64,000 nucleotides of DNA from Orientallactaga sibirica (lineage: Eukaryota > Chordata > Mammalia > Rodentia > Dipodidae), in assembly GCA_036365145.1 (NCBI GenBank), contig JAEOAD010000005.1:1674001-1738000 (forward strand), given 5' to 3'. The notes beneath the pieces were generated by a model that saw nothing but the letters and a program-made list of their open reading frames with translations, did no database searches and was not told the DNA's origin. Both the position numbers and the translations under genes were made by a program. Shown one piece after another: positions 36,232 to 47,391 of the stretch. Position 1 is the first letter of the stretch; each line of letters begins with the position of its first letter.

Positions 36232-36562
36232 GGGCTGTAGAGATGGCTTAGCGGTTAAAACGCCTGCCTCCTAAGCCTAAGAACGCTGGTTCCAATCTCC
36301 AGCGGTTCCAATCTCCAGGTCCCACGTTTAGCCAGATGCAAAGTGACGCAAGGGCGCAATGCCACACTTGACCACAAGGGGGCGCACGCATCTGGATTTC
36401 GTTCACAGCAGCTGAGAGACTGCTGGTGCGCCCATCTCTATCTGTCTCCCTCTCTGTCTGTCTCTGTCTCTCTGTCTCTCTCCAAACATAAATAAAATAA
36501 TTTAAATAAAATAAAATAAAATAAAATAAAATAAAATAAAATAAAATAAAATAAAATAAAAT
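36232..36562 (+). mobile_element. Variant DIP-like SINE with long (AAAAT)n tail
   Basis: The head is typical, but GGTTCCAATCTCCAG is tandemly duplicated in the B-box region and the body carries GCAATGCCACACTTGACCAC plus AAGGGGGCGCACGCATCTGG. The tail contains about 14 AAAAT units. Flanked by the perfect 15-bp repeat AATAATATATATTTT (36217-36231 and 36563-36577). Confidence 0.92.
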
Positions 36563-36577
36563 AATAATATATATTTT

Positions 36578-36830
36578 ATCTTCCGTGAATTCTCTATTTA
36601 GCTCCGTAGCCCATTTTTTAACTGGGTTGTTTGAATTCTTGTTATTCTGTTTTTTGAGTTCTTTGTATATTCTGGATATTAATCCTCTGTCAGATGTATA
36701 ACTGGCAAAGATTTTCTCCCATTCTGTAGGTTGTCTTTTTGCTCTATTCACAATGTCCTTTGCTGTACAAAAGCTTTGTAATTTCATAAGGTCCCAGTGG
36801 CTGATTAGTGGTTTTATTCTCTGAGCAATT
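36578..36830 (-). pseudogene. Inverted L1 ORF2 segment (5' inversion)
   Basis: The minus strand encodes a stretch of L1 ORF2 protein near its C-terminal third, with [20 protein letters not shown] and [20 protein letters not shown] readable. It abuts, at 36830/36831, the + strand L1 segment that lies downstream in a normal L1, with roughly 180 bp of L1 missing between them. This is the structure left by twin priming during target-primed reverse transcription. The 179-codon frame spanning 36248-36787 is a composite of this piece and the SINE tail. Confidence 0.88.
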
Positions 36831-38585
36831 GGATGCGGAAAAACAGGAACTCTTCTACACTATTGGTGGGAATGTAAGCTGGTCCAGCCACTGTGGAAAT
36901 CAGTGTGGAGGTTCTCGAGACATCTAGAAATAGATTTACCATATGATCCAGCTATAGCACTCCTAGGCATATATCCAGAGGACTCTTCTCACTACCTTAG
37001 AGATACTTGCAAAACCATGTTTATTGCTGCTCTATTCACAATAGCTAGGAAATGGAAGCAGCCTAGATGTCCCTCCACAGATGAGTGGATAATAAAGATG
37101 TGGTACATTTACACAATGGAGTTCTATTCAGCGGTAAAGAAAAATGAAATTATGAAATTTGCAGGGAAATGGATGGATCTGGAAAGGATTATACTTAGTG
37201 AGGTAACCCAGGCTCAGAAAGCCAAACGTCACATGTTTTCTCTCATATGTGGATCCTAGCTACCAATGTATAGACTTGTGTGTGAACTGGAACCAAAAAT
37301 AGGTACCAGAAACCAGTAAGCGGGTAAAAGGCTATAAGGGAGGGAAGAAAGGGAAGGACTTAAGTGTATGGTAATACACATATGTAAGTAGAAGAACTGA
37401 GTACAGGGAGGGGAATGGCCTAAGCGAGGCCATGGGAAGAGAATGCATACAAAAAGGGCAGGGGGAGGGTCAATCTAAACTCAAGATATTATCAATAAGA
37501 CATATGTAAAATTACTTTTTTGAATAAGGGCACATCTAGAAGATATAGACTGTTACTAGAAAATTTTCAGTACCTGGGATGGAATACCTTTCAGTGAGTT
37601 GTTGGCCAAGGAGGTCCCGGTAGCCTCCAAAACATTAAGGCTTTTGCCAAAGCCCTTGGTCTCCCTAGAGAAACAGATAGTAAGACCCTATTGCTGAAGA
37701 CATCTCATGCCTGAGAGGCAAGGTCACTGAGAAAGCAAGCTGATGCTGAGCAGAAAACCTTCTCCCTGTAGACCAGCCAACTGAAAGCTGGAAAAAGCTG
37801 CACTGCACGCAGTGTATGGGAGACAGAAGCCATCAACAGTGAAAACAGTGGATGCTGAATATTCAAGCTTGGCCAGACAGGCCCAATGACTGAATGGGTG
37901 CAATAGTGGCGTGTCTACTCTTGGGGTAACCAACTGCTCCATAATTGGACTGAAGGCCCTCTCTATGGGAGGGAATACATACCTGGTACTGAAAAACCTA
38001 AGTAAAAGTCTATGGTAGGTGAGGTCATGAGCCTTGGGGGTATAAGCCTGCTCATGTCTGACTAAATGTATATATTATTCCCACCAAGCTGCCCTGGGGA
38101 CACTACACTAAATGTTCATGTTCACATATTAACACTACTCTCACTTCTGGCTAGAGAAGCTTCTCTTTTCAGATGGTGATGACCACTGGGATGACCCAAA
38201 AGGCAGCATAGTACTGAGAAGAAGGGATGGAGGAGTGTCTAGCACTGAAACACCTCTGTCACACCCTCCAATGGCTCAGGGACCATTGAGGAAGAGGGGG
38301 CGGATAGAATGGAAGAGCCAAAGGAAGGATATGACCTCTTACAATGCAACTGCCCAGACAGAAATTGGCCTCAATATCCATGATCTTGTAGTTCCTAGCA
38401 ATACCTTTGAAGACCCTCAAAATAAAAGAGAAAGATGATGTCATCAAATTAGGAAAGAGACTGATGGAGAGAGGGAGGGGATATGATGGAGACTGGAGTT
38501 CTAAAGTGGAATGGGAGAGGGGAGGGAAATATCAGGTGGGGTTTTTTTGGTATGTAAGATTAAAAGTCAATAAAAAATAATAATT
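36831..38585 (+). mobile_element. L1, end of ORF2 plus complete 3' UTR (copy 2)
   Basis: From GGATGCGGAAAAACAGGAAC the element runs through the ORF2 3' end, stop at 37257-37259, and a 1.3-kb 3' UTR ending GTCAATAAAAAATAATAATT. Together with the inverted block to the left it is one 5'-inverted, truncated insertion. AATATATATTTT just after its end repeats the sequence to the left of the inverted block, a plausible target duplication. Confidence 0.9.
36903..37259 (+). pseudogene. LINE-1 ORF2p C-terminal fragment
   Basis: This 118-codon open frame is the C-terminal end of the L1 ORF2 protein, the endonuclease/reverse transcriptase that copies L1 RNA into the genome. The conserved cues are [31 protein letters not shown] and IKMWYIYTMEFYSAVKKNE, ending HMFSLICGS. 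The endonuclease and reverse-transcriptase domains are absent, so nothing active can be made. The frame is intact to its natural stop, which suggests a fairly recent insertion. The first ATG is internal to ORF2, not a real start; homology continues upstream to 36831. Confidence 0.93.
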
Positions 38586-38589
38586 AAAA

Positions 38590-39693
38590 TATATATTTTT
38601 TTTAACTTTACAATCTACAATATTTTATCACAAATGAATAAACTAATTCCATATCATATTTCTCTTTTGTATAATAGATTTTTATACTTTCTACTAAGTT
38701 TGGCTTAAAGTTAGAAGTATAATATTAATTGTTACTATGAATTACATTTCTTACTATCATACTACTGTAATATTTAGCATTACATAACTTGAAGATTCAA
38801 AGAAGCCTTGTAAATGCTCGAAGAGACTGAGATGCAGGGAGTTGCCACGCCACATGTAGATAAGAATCAAATGTATGGCATCTGGCCTTGTTTCTTGACT
38901 ATCCAATGTTTTTGCCACATCTGGAATGTAAGGCAATATCCTTAAAATATACCTTAAAATATATATGTACATTGTCAGAAGTGAAACTAAACAATATGAT
39001 TCTAAAACAGCCGTATAGTTAGCCCAAGACATATACAACAACACCCTACCTGTTCAAACAATGTGAGGAAAGGAATATGTTTTAAAACTAATATTAATGG
39101 AATTTTAATATTGATTTACAAGGATGGTAAACAGCAACCTAGGATCAATCACATCCATATCTCAGTTTTTAAAATTATTTTAAAATTAATGTTTTAAGAA
39201 TTAATCCTAAGATAAGTTTTGGATACAAAGAAATTAGTAGTTAAATTTGTATAAGCAATAACCTTAAGTGAAATAATAAAAATGACCATAATAATGACAA
39301 ACTGATAGTATGAACTGGTAGAATGTTTACAATGTGGCAGAGTTTTCTAAGACTTTTACATGAATTCAATTGTAAAACCTTAATAAAATACAGGTAAGAT
39401 GCATTCTGTATCAAGCCCATCTTACTCATAAGAAATGTACAGATTTCACATAGTGAATTTTCTCAAAGGCACACATTGTCTTTTAATCCCAGTTTTCCTA
39501 TCTGAAAAATCTTTGTTTCAGTTTTATATCATGTCAATTTCTGTCTTTAAAATTATGTGTCCTTCTCTCTCTATGGGAGCATTGGGCTCATATCTCTAAT
39601 ATGAAAAGTACAGAAAACTATTTACCCTCTTTATCCTCAAATAGTAATCAAAGTTGAAAACATCTACTTTATTGTCATAAAACACTTCAATCA
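38590..39693. other. Intergenic A+T-rich stretch
   Basis: About 1.1 kb with no recognised repeat or exon. A 95-codon minus-strand frame (38757-39044) lacks any known pattern. Confidence 0.5.
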
Positions 39694-39707
39694 AGATATA
39701 AATTTTT

Positions 39708-39763
39708 TTAATTCCAGGTTAGCCTGAGCTACAGTGAGACCCTACCTCAAAAAACCACAAAAA
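39708..39763 (+). mobile_element. 5'-truncated B1 SINE with target-site duplication
   Basis: Only the last 56 bp of B1 (AATTCCAGGTTAGCCTGAGC ... CTACCTCAAAAAACC). It is flanked by the perfect 14-bp repeat AGATATAAATTTTT (39694-39707 and 39764-39777). Confidence 0.92.
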
Positions 39764-39777
39764 AGATATAAATTTTT

Positions 39778-40850
39778 GAAGATATATGAGGTTCATACAA
39801 CATTTTGCAATACCTACCATCTTAATAATGCAGAATATGCTAGTCCTTTTCTTGAATCTTCCCTTATCAAGCGTTGCATCCTCCTCCCTCATTTACTTTC
39901 TGCCATCAGTTATAATCCTCAGATTTCACTTTGTATCCAGCCATCATGAATCAATTTTTAAGAAAGTCATTAACTCCACCAAATAGTCCTGCCTTTGTAA
40001 TAAGTACTTTATTGATAAATGAAGACAATGTCAGTACAATGAAAAAATTCCTCCAGTCAGGAAATTATTTCTGTGGCTTGTGGTAAACTCTTTGATCAAA
40101 ATGGCAGAGAACAGAGTGTACACTTCACAGAATGCTTGTCTACCCACCACCTTGTAATTAAAAGAGGAAGAATGTGCTGAATAAAACTGATAAATCTATG
40201 TCAAGGTAGGGTAATATTTAAGCAACCTTCAAAGCCACCCTAATTTTTTAAATCTTGTTCATGAATTATGTTTTGAGTCAGTAGGAACATCACTAAAAGT
40301 CACTAGAGTTCTTGTATCTGCCTGTCTGGATGATATTATGGGTCTTATTACTTACTCACTTAGACATAGGGTTTCCCTAAGAGCATCTCCAGTTATCTTT
40401 GTCCATCAGCTCTCTCCTGTCTGTATTTTCTGCAAAAGTCAGCCTTCTTGACAGCCCTACCTACCCAAAGGCTCCGAATGAAGCCATAAAGCAAGAAAAG
40501 CTGAGGGAACCACAGGGTTCTAGAACTTTGACCTGGTCCTTACTAATATGACAAAAGGGTCCAAAACAAATTTGAATGATGGAGCCTGGAAACTCCCTTG
40601 AAACCTTCAGCCACCACACATTACTGTAGGCCATGCCCTGCCTGCCCTGTCCTTCCTCAAGATTCCTCCTTTGCTTCCCAGAGAATTCAGAAATACCAGT
40701 GGCTTTCCCCTTATAACCTAATAAGTCTCATTTTCCTAACAAAGAAGAAAAGTCATGGCAGTGGATTGAGATAATCTTTCTTCTCAATAATAAAAATGAC
40801 CAATGTTTTCAGTACTATATGCAATAAACTAGCCCACCACCTCTCATTTG
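39778..40850. other. Intergenic, nothing recognised
   Basis: About 1.1 kb of unique-looking sequence. Confidence 0.5.
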
Positions 40851-40862
40851 AAATCTCATTAA

Positions 40863-41024
40863 GGGCTGAAGGGATGGCTTAGTGATGAAGGTGCTTGCCT
40901 GCAAAGCCAAAGGACCCAGGTTCAATTCCCCAGGACCCATGTAAGCCAAATGCACAAGGTGGCACATGTGTCTGGAGTTTGTTTCCAGCAGCTGGAGGCC
41001 CTGGTGTGTCCATTATATCTTTCT

Positions 41025-41064
<40 letters not shown>

Positions 41065-41103
41065 GCCTTTCAAATAAATAAATAAAATAAAATAAAATAT
41101 TTT
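40863..41103 (+). mobile_element. DIP-like SINE with target-site duplication
   Basis: Complete copy with a (CT)n tract of about 14 units and an (AAAT)/(AAAAT) tail. Perfect 12-bp flanks AAATCTCATTAA (40851-40862 and 41104-41115). Confidence 0.95.
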
Positions 41104-41197
41104 AAAATCTCATTAAATTTTCACTGGGTTCCATAAGACAACTATTTCAAATTCCATTTTCATAGAGGAAACAGTTATCAAGAATTCATTACCAATA

Positions 41198-42522
41198 TCC
41201 TAGCTAAAAATGTTTAGACTTCTGTGTGAGTTGGAACCAAAACTCAGTAGCAGAGGCCAACAATCTAAAAAAGGGCTATAAGGGAGAGAGAAGAGGGGAG
41301 GACTTAAAGGAATGGTATTGTATATATGTAAGTAAAAGAACAGATTACAGAGGGAGGAATGGCCTAAGTGAGGCCAAGGGGAGAGATTGAGTAAACGAAG
41401 AGTGGGGGAGGGTCAATCAAAATTCAAGATATTGTGAATAAGATATATGAAAGCTTATTTTTTGGATAATGGCACACCCAGAAGCGATAGATTGTTACTA
41501 GAAATTTTTCAGTGCCAGGAATGGGATACCTTCTGGTGAGTTGTTGGCTAGAGAGGACCCTGTTGCCCCCAAAACATTATAGGCTATTGCCAAGGCTCTT
41601 GGTTTCCCACCAGAAACCAATGGTAAAACCTTATTGCTAAAGACTCCACATGCCTGGGAGGCAAGGTCATTGAGAAATCAAGCTGGGGCTGAGCTGCAAA
41701 CCCCCTCCCTATAGACCAGCTGACCGAAAGCTGGAAAAAGCTGCACTACATACAGTCTTATGGGAGACAGAAGCCATCAGTGGTGAAAACAGTGGACACT
41801 GGAAGCCTCAAGTTTGGCCAGCCAGGCCAGATGACCAAACAAGTACAATAGTGGCATGTCTGTTCTAGGAGAAACCAACTGCTCTCCAATTGGACGAGAA
41901 GCCCGCTCTATGGGAGGGAATACATGCCTGGTACTGAAAACCTAATCAAAAGCCTAGGGCAAGGGAAGACATGAGCTTTAGGAGTGTAAAACCTGTTTTT
42001 GTCTGGCTAAATGCATATATTATGCTCACCAAACTGCCCTGTGAGCACTTCACTTAACATTCATATCCATATATTAATGCTACTCTCACTTTTGGTTAGA
42101 GAAGCTTTGCTTTTCAGATGGCGGTGACCACTGGGATGACCCAAAAGGCACCAAAGTTGTGAGAAGATGTAACAGAGGAGTGCTCAGCACTGAAATATCT
42201 CTATTACACCCTTCAAGGCTCAGGGTCCATTGTAGAAGAGGGGGCGGATAGAATGGAAGAGCCAAAGGAAGGGTACAACTCCTTACAATGCAACTGTCCA
42301 GACAGAAATTGGCCTCGATATCCATGACCTCGCAGTGCCTAGAAATACCTTCACAAGACCCTCATAATAGAAGAAAAGATGATGACATCAAATTAAAAGA
42401 GAGACTAATGGAGAGAGGGAGGGGATATAATGGAGAGTGCATTTGTGAAGGGGAAAGTGGGAGAGGGGAGAGAATTGTCATGGTTTATTGTCTGTAAGTA
42501 TGGAAGCTGTCAAAAAAAAAAT
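41198..42522 (+). mobile_element. L1 3' UTR, 5'-truncated (copy 3)
   Basis: Homology to copy 2 starts at ATCCTAGCT, the ORF2 stop region, and covers the whole 3' UTR through GAGGGAATACATGCCTGGTA and GGAAGAGCCAAAGGAAGGGT to an A-run at 42513-42521. No coding part remains. The 79- and 69-codon frames within it are artefacts. Confidence 0.88.
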
Positions 42523-42860
42523 GTAGATGTTCAAGTCCCTTAAATAAAATATATTTGTATTTAATAAAAAAAAAGATTTGGTCACCCAGCTGTGGAATAT
42601 TGAGACTCATATTCTAAATAAATTGTGACCCTCTTCCAGAGTCTGTGCTTCATCAACCCATCTACAGCCCCTGTCTGTCCTTCTCCATCATTACAGCTAC
42701 AGCAGGTCAGTGGAAGTTATGTGTGGTCAGTCTTGAAACGAGTCACTATGCTGTGTGTGTCTACAGATGCAGTACTAACAGGTTAGAGGTTTGAGAGTGA
42801 GAAACCAGAAACGTAAGGGGACTTAGAGAAATAAGGATTCTATGGTATAGAAAATCAGAG
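42523..42860. other. Intergenic, nothing recognised
   Basis: Short unique-looking stretch between an L1 tail and a purine repeat. Confidence 0.5.
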
Positions 42861-43415
42861 ACATGGATAGGGAGGTAAGGAAGGGAGAAAATGAGAGGGA
42901 GTAGAGGAGGGAGGAAGGGAGAAAAAGAGAGGGAGTAGAGGAGGGAGGAAGAGAGAAAAAGAGAGGGAGTAGAGGAGGGAGGAAGAGAGAAAAAGAGGGA
43001 GTAGAGGAGGGAGGAAGAGAGAAAAAGAGAGGGAGTAGAGGAGGGAGGAAGAGAGAAAAAGAGAGGGAGTAGAGAGGGAGGGAGGAGTAGAGGAGGGAGA
43101 GAGAGAAAAAAAAGAGGAGGGAGGAAGGGAGAAAAAGAGAGGGAGTAGAGGAGGGAGGAAGGGAGAAAAAGAGAGGGAGTAGAGGAGGGAGGAAGAGAGA
43201 AAACGGGAGGGATTAGAGGAGAGAGGAAGAGAGAAAACGAGAGGGAGTAGAGGAGGGAGGAAGGGAGAAAATGAGAGGGAGTAGAGGAGGGAGGAAGAAA
43301 AAGGAGGGAGTAAAAGGAAGGGAGAAAAGAGGAGGGAGTAGAGGAGAGAGAAGAAAACGGGAGGGAGTAGGAGGAGGGGATTAGAGGAGGGAGGAAGAGA
43401 GAAAACGAGAGGGAG
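42861..43415. repeat. Purine-only minisatellite, unit about 34 bp
   Basis: About 550 bp of almost pure A/G on the plus strand with an imperfect unit like GTAGAGGAGGGAGGAAGAGA followed by GAAAAAGAGAGGGA. Most deviation from purine is the single T in each GTAG. Unit length varies through indels. The 203-codon minus-strand frame (42855-43466) is a Ser/Leu/Pro-rich translation of the repeat, not a gene. Confidence 0.96.
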
Positions 43416-44040
43416 TTCCAGACTTACTGACTTCCTCTTCCCAAGATAGTTCCTCCCCAGCCACATTCTGGGTCCACCCGAGTCTTCCTGTAAATCACTT
43501 GCTCTGTACTACTTTATCCCCTCAGAGACAATGCAGATAATTTAGTGGCATAACTCTTAGAATCATCATCAGTAAACTGATAAATACATCAAAATATTAG
43601 CATGTACAAATATATTATAATAAAACAATACTTTTTAAAAATTACATTTATGTAAAATTAAATTTCTATCATGTTAGTCATTGTTTTGTTGCTGTGTGTA
43701 GCTGGGGAAGATTTACTGAAAAATAACCAAACAAATTATTTATTACTATATATCAAATATAAATGAATTCAGATGGCTCACATTTTTCAATAGTGCCCAA
43801 ATGGAAAGGTAATTCAAGAGAGTTTGGTTAACAATTTTGAGCAAAATGGTCATATTTGATTGCCTCCTTGTGAGGGCATAATTTTCCATTTTTATTATGT
43901 AACTGTGATCAGTTTGACAGTATACTATAAATGCTTGATACAATTCACATCTTACATACCCTGTTATCTGCATCAAACACAAATTTATTTTACAATATGC
44001 TCAAACTTATTCAAACTACAATTACTTATTCAAAATGGCC
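43416..44040. other. Intergenic, nothing recognised
   Basis: A+T-rich unique-looking sequence. Confidence 0.5.
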
Positions 44041-44485
44041 TAGTATCCTGAAGACCCAGGGCACTCAGCCAAGGGCCCCATGCCCTGGGAAGAGAAGCAT
44101 GTGCTGCTGACCCTACAGCCCAAGGGGGTTCCTAACACTCTCTCACCCGCCTTCACTCTCCAGGGTCTGCTTCCCACACATCCCAGCTTTGTAGCCTATA
44201 CACAATCTGTCGCCCTGCATGCTAATAGCTGGTTCCAGTGTCTGCTGAACTTTGCTGTCAGCTTCTCCTGGCATGCCCCCCCCCGTGACTTCCCTGCTCC
44301 ATACAAGCACCTTCTATGCCAGAAGACCCCCTTTCCAGAGTTGCTTGGCTGCCCTGCCCAAGCCTTACTCACTGCTCCAGAAGAAGAGAAGATGAGGTAG
44401 AAGTTGCAATTTCCCAGTCCTCTGCAGAGGTTTTAGAGAATATAAGACATATTTAAGAATTCAATAAAGGATTTAGAAACATGAC
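44041..44485 (+). other. G+C-richer block with a 106-codon frame, unidentified
   Basis: The block stands out from A+T-rich flanks. It contains an open frame at 44080-44400 that starts MPWEEKHVLLTLQPKGVPNT and ends in EEEKMR, and an AATAAA at 44463-44468. It has no signal peptide, no motif I recognise and no poly(A) tail. It could be a degraded processed pseudogene, an LTR, or chance. Confidence 0.3.
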
Positions 44486-44720
44486 TTTTATGTCAAAATG
44501 TTTTTTTTTAAAAGTCTTTGACCCAAGATAAAAAGCTGTAGATTATAGCTATTCACAAAAGTACCACAGAGGGTTACATACTTGAATCCTCTTACAGAAA
44601 TGAAAAGCATTTATATGTGCTCATCTGAACTATATATAAATATGTTGCACTGGCTTTGCTCACTGTGTTTGGTCTGAAGTTCTTTCATTGCAATTTTTAA
44701 GGAACCCATACATTTTAAAA
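44486..44720. other. Intergenic, nothing recognised
   Basis: A+T-rich sequence without features. Confidence 0.5.
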
Positions 44721-44732
44721 AAATGACACAAT

Positions 44733-44903
44733 GTGGGGCTGGAGAAATGGCTTAGTGGTTAAGTCATTTTGCCTGTGAAGCCAAAGCATCCGGGTTCGAT
44801 TCTCCAGGACCCATGTAAGCCAGATGCACAAGGGGCTCATGCATTTTGAGTTCATTTGCAGTTGCTAAAGGCCCTAGTGTGCCCATGCTCTCTCTGTCTG
44901 CCT

Positions 44904-44934
<31 letters not shown>

Positions 44935-44966
44935 GCTTGCAAATAAATAAATAAAAATTTAATAAC
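44733..44966 (+). mobile_element. DIP-like SINE with target-site duplication
   Basis: Complete copy with a (CT)n tract and AAATAAATAAATAAA tail. Perfect 12-bp flanks AAATGACACAAT (44721-44732 and 44967-44978). Confidence 0.95.
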
Positions 44967-44978
44967 AAATGACACAAT

Positions 44979-46449
44979 AGGAGCTGCTTAGAGCAAAATT
45001 GTCTAGTAGAAATAGAGTGCTCTAGTAACTGTGTTTATTTTTTAATTTTAATAGTATATTTTTATGTGACTCATTCCAAAATATTATTATTTCAACAAAT
45101 AACATAAGATTACAGAGATTATTTATAGGTTTTTGAAACTCGAAGTCTCTGAAATCTTCCATGAGGTTATGCTTACAGCCCATCTCTGTTTGGACAAAGC
45201 ACACATATAAAGTATTCAAAAGCCACAAATGCCTCAGGGCTGCCTTGCTGACAGCAGAGCCTGAAGGAAGGCACAATTTCTATCCATTTCCAAGGAAAGA
45301 AGAATTATTTATGTGGTGAGAATATATTCTTAAAAGAAAATAATCACAAAGTTAATGCTAATTAATATCCTCAGATAATTTAAATGATTTAATTCCTGCC
45401 CAAACAAGTACTCACTTTACATTCTAAGTTATCCAGCACCAATATGAAACTGAAGCCTACAATTTGCAATGCATGTTGCTGCTAGATAACAACGTGAGCG
45501 GCTCTCACTCTAGGTATCCATCTGACTGGGTGTTTCCCATAAAGCTGTCCCAGCCCTCACTATGGAAATAGGGCTCTCAGATGAGGGGTGACAGTTTAAT
45601 GGAATAGTAGGTGCCAAGGAAAGAACTTATAACAACAAGCCATTAGAAATCATGCATTTTCAATTCTGTTTGCAATTTCAGGGATGACAAAACATTTCCA
45701 TGAATTCTTGTTTCTTTAATTAACTTTTTATGCATTCTTCTTTCCTTATCTCTAAGCAACTACAAATTTAATGAGAATTGATTTCATCCCCAGGGTTTCT
45801 AAGCTTAAAGCTCAAAATTTAAAGGTCATTTTAGAAATCACTTTAAATCTATGAGAATTACTAACATTTATTATCAAAAGCAAAAGATGTCATGCGATTT
45901 ATTAAACACCATAGTATGTATATGTTTATCAATTCATGTAACTTCCATTGAATATGAATATATAATCAATAATTTATATGACACATTTTTCGTGGAATAG
46001 AAATAGAAAGATAAATCCAGAGAAAGTTTGCATTCTCCCAGGAGAGAACAAATTGTTACTCTATATAATCGGAAACCTTTAAGGCACTTTGAGAAGTTTC
46101 CATAGGTCAACTGGAAATGTGTCAAGGGACATTTAACCTCAAATAAGTTGGCAAGTCACCTCTGCAGACAGTACTAGCTAAGCTGAGCCAGGAAAGATAA
46201 ACCGACATTTCAAATCTAAAGTGAGAAACACAGATGAAACAAGTAGTCTTACTCGAAAGCAGTCAACTTCCGCTGGCACAGTCCTACTTACAGCCAGAAA
46301 TGAAGCTGGTGGGCTAACTAAGCAGAAGCTCGATCTTGAAGGGGCTAGGACAGCTACTGGACCAGAAGTTACTGGAGAGTTTTATGAAGAGAAGTGCTTT
46401 CCTCTGCGCATGTTCTGTTGCCATAACAAACATTTGGAACTGGATACGT
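44979..46449. other. Intergenic, nothing recognised
   Basis: About 1.5 kb of A+T-rich unique-looking sequence. An open frame at 46221-46481 runs into the next SINE and is not supported. Confidence 0.5.
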
Positions 46450-46668
46450 TTTTTAAAAAATATTTTGATTTATTTATTTGAGACAGACAAAAAAGGCAGA
46501 GAGAGGGAGAAACAGAATGGGCGCACCAGAGCATCCAGCCACTGCAAACGAACTCCAGAAACATGTAACCCCCTTGTGCATCTGACTTACATGGGTCCTG
46601 GGGAATTGAATCTGGGTCCTCTGGCTGTGCAGGCAAGTGCCTTAACCACTAAGCCATCTCTCCAGCCT
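46450..46668 (-). mobile_element. DIP-like SINE
   Basis: Reverse copy with TTTATTTATTTGAGACAG start, GA-rich tract, body and head complement ending ATCTCTCCAGCC. The 135-codon plus-strand frame and 84-codon minus-strand frame across it are artefacts. Confidence 0.92.
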
Positions 46669-47096
46669 GGAAAATGGGTACTTTTTAAGCAAACAGGTTT
46701 CTTTAGTTCACTGTTTTGGAAACTGAAAATTCAAACAGCCTGATGGTGACTATTGTAAAAAAAAAAAATCCCCATGGATGGATCGCATCACGAGAGAAGG
46801 CAATACTTGATACGAGAAGGGAGACCATGATCACACAATGAGACAGAAGGCCAGAGGTAGAAAGGGGGCAGAGGAAAGTTATTCCTTGATCATTGCTTTC
46901 TCTTGAGTACTAGCCAGAGACCCATATGAACTATAAATCTTCCTGATGGCAGTGGCCCCAGTGACCCAACTGCATGGGGCTATACCACTGCCCAACATTG
47001 CCAACATAAGAACCAAGCTTCCAAAAGATGAGTCTTTGTGAGACAAACTGCATTCATGTCATAGCATGCATGAGAAAAATTATCCTGGGCAGGGAG
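46669..47096. other. Intergenic, nothing recognised
   Basis: Includes a short A-run at 46757-46769. No feature seen. Confidence 0.5.
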
Positions 47097-47391
47097 TGTG
47101 GTAGTCTGAATGGATGACCCCCAATATATTCAGAATTTAGAGTTTGTAATTTAGATCTGCAGCTACTTGCCTAGAGGAGGTGTCCCTGGGCAGATCCTGG
47201 GGTCCAGAACTAAAGTGTGGTGCTGGTGTAGCTTAGGGCTTTTCTCTCTCAGCATGGACCTGTGAGAGTGGGCCAGCTTCTTCTGCCATTATGGCACTTC
47301 CTTGGATCTGTCATCTGCAATAAATATCCCTTCCTTCATGACTGTGCCTGATTTGGACATTCATCTCAGTGACCTGAGGCTGCCTGCCACA
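47097..47391 (+). mobile_element. 5' LTR of MaLR provirus 1
   Basis: Begins TGTGGTAGTCTGAATGGATG and ends TGCCTGCCACA. AATAAA lies at 47321-47326, the expected place for the R region. It pairs with the copy at 48628-48927, with which it shares most of its length. Confidence 0.9.

Noticed and set aside
36248..36787. 179-codon minus-strand gene
   Set aside because: It fuses an inverted L1 ORF2 fragment with the complement of a SINE's (AAAAT)n tail and body. Only the L1 part is real homology, and it is a dead fragment.
42855..43466. 203-codon minus-strand open frame, the longest in the window
   Set aside because: It is the translation of a purine-only minisatellite (Ser/Leu/Pro/Phe only), lacks any domain, and its length follows from absence of stop codons in pyrimidine-only sequence.
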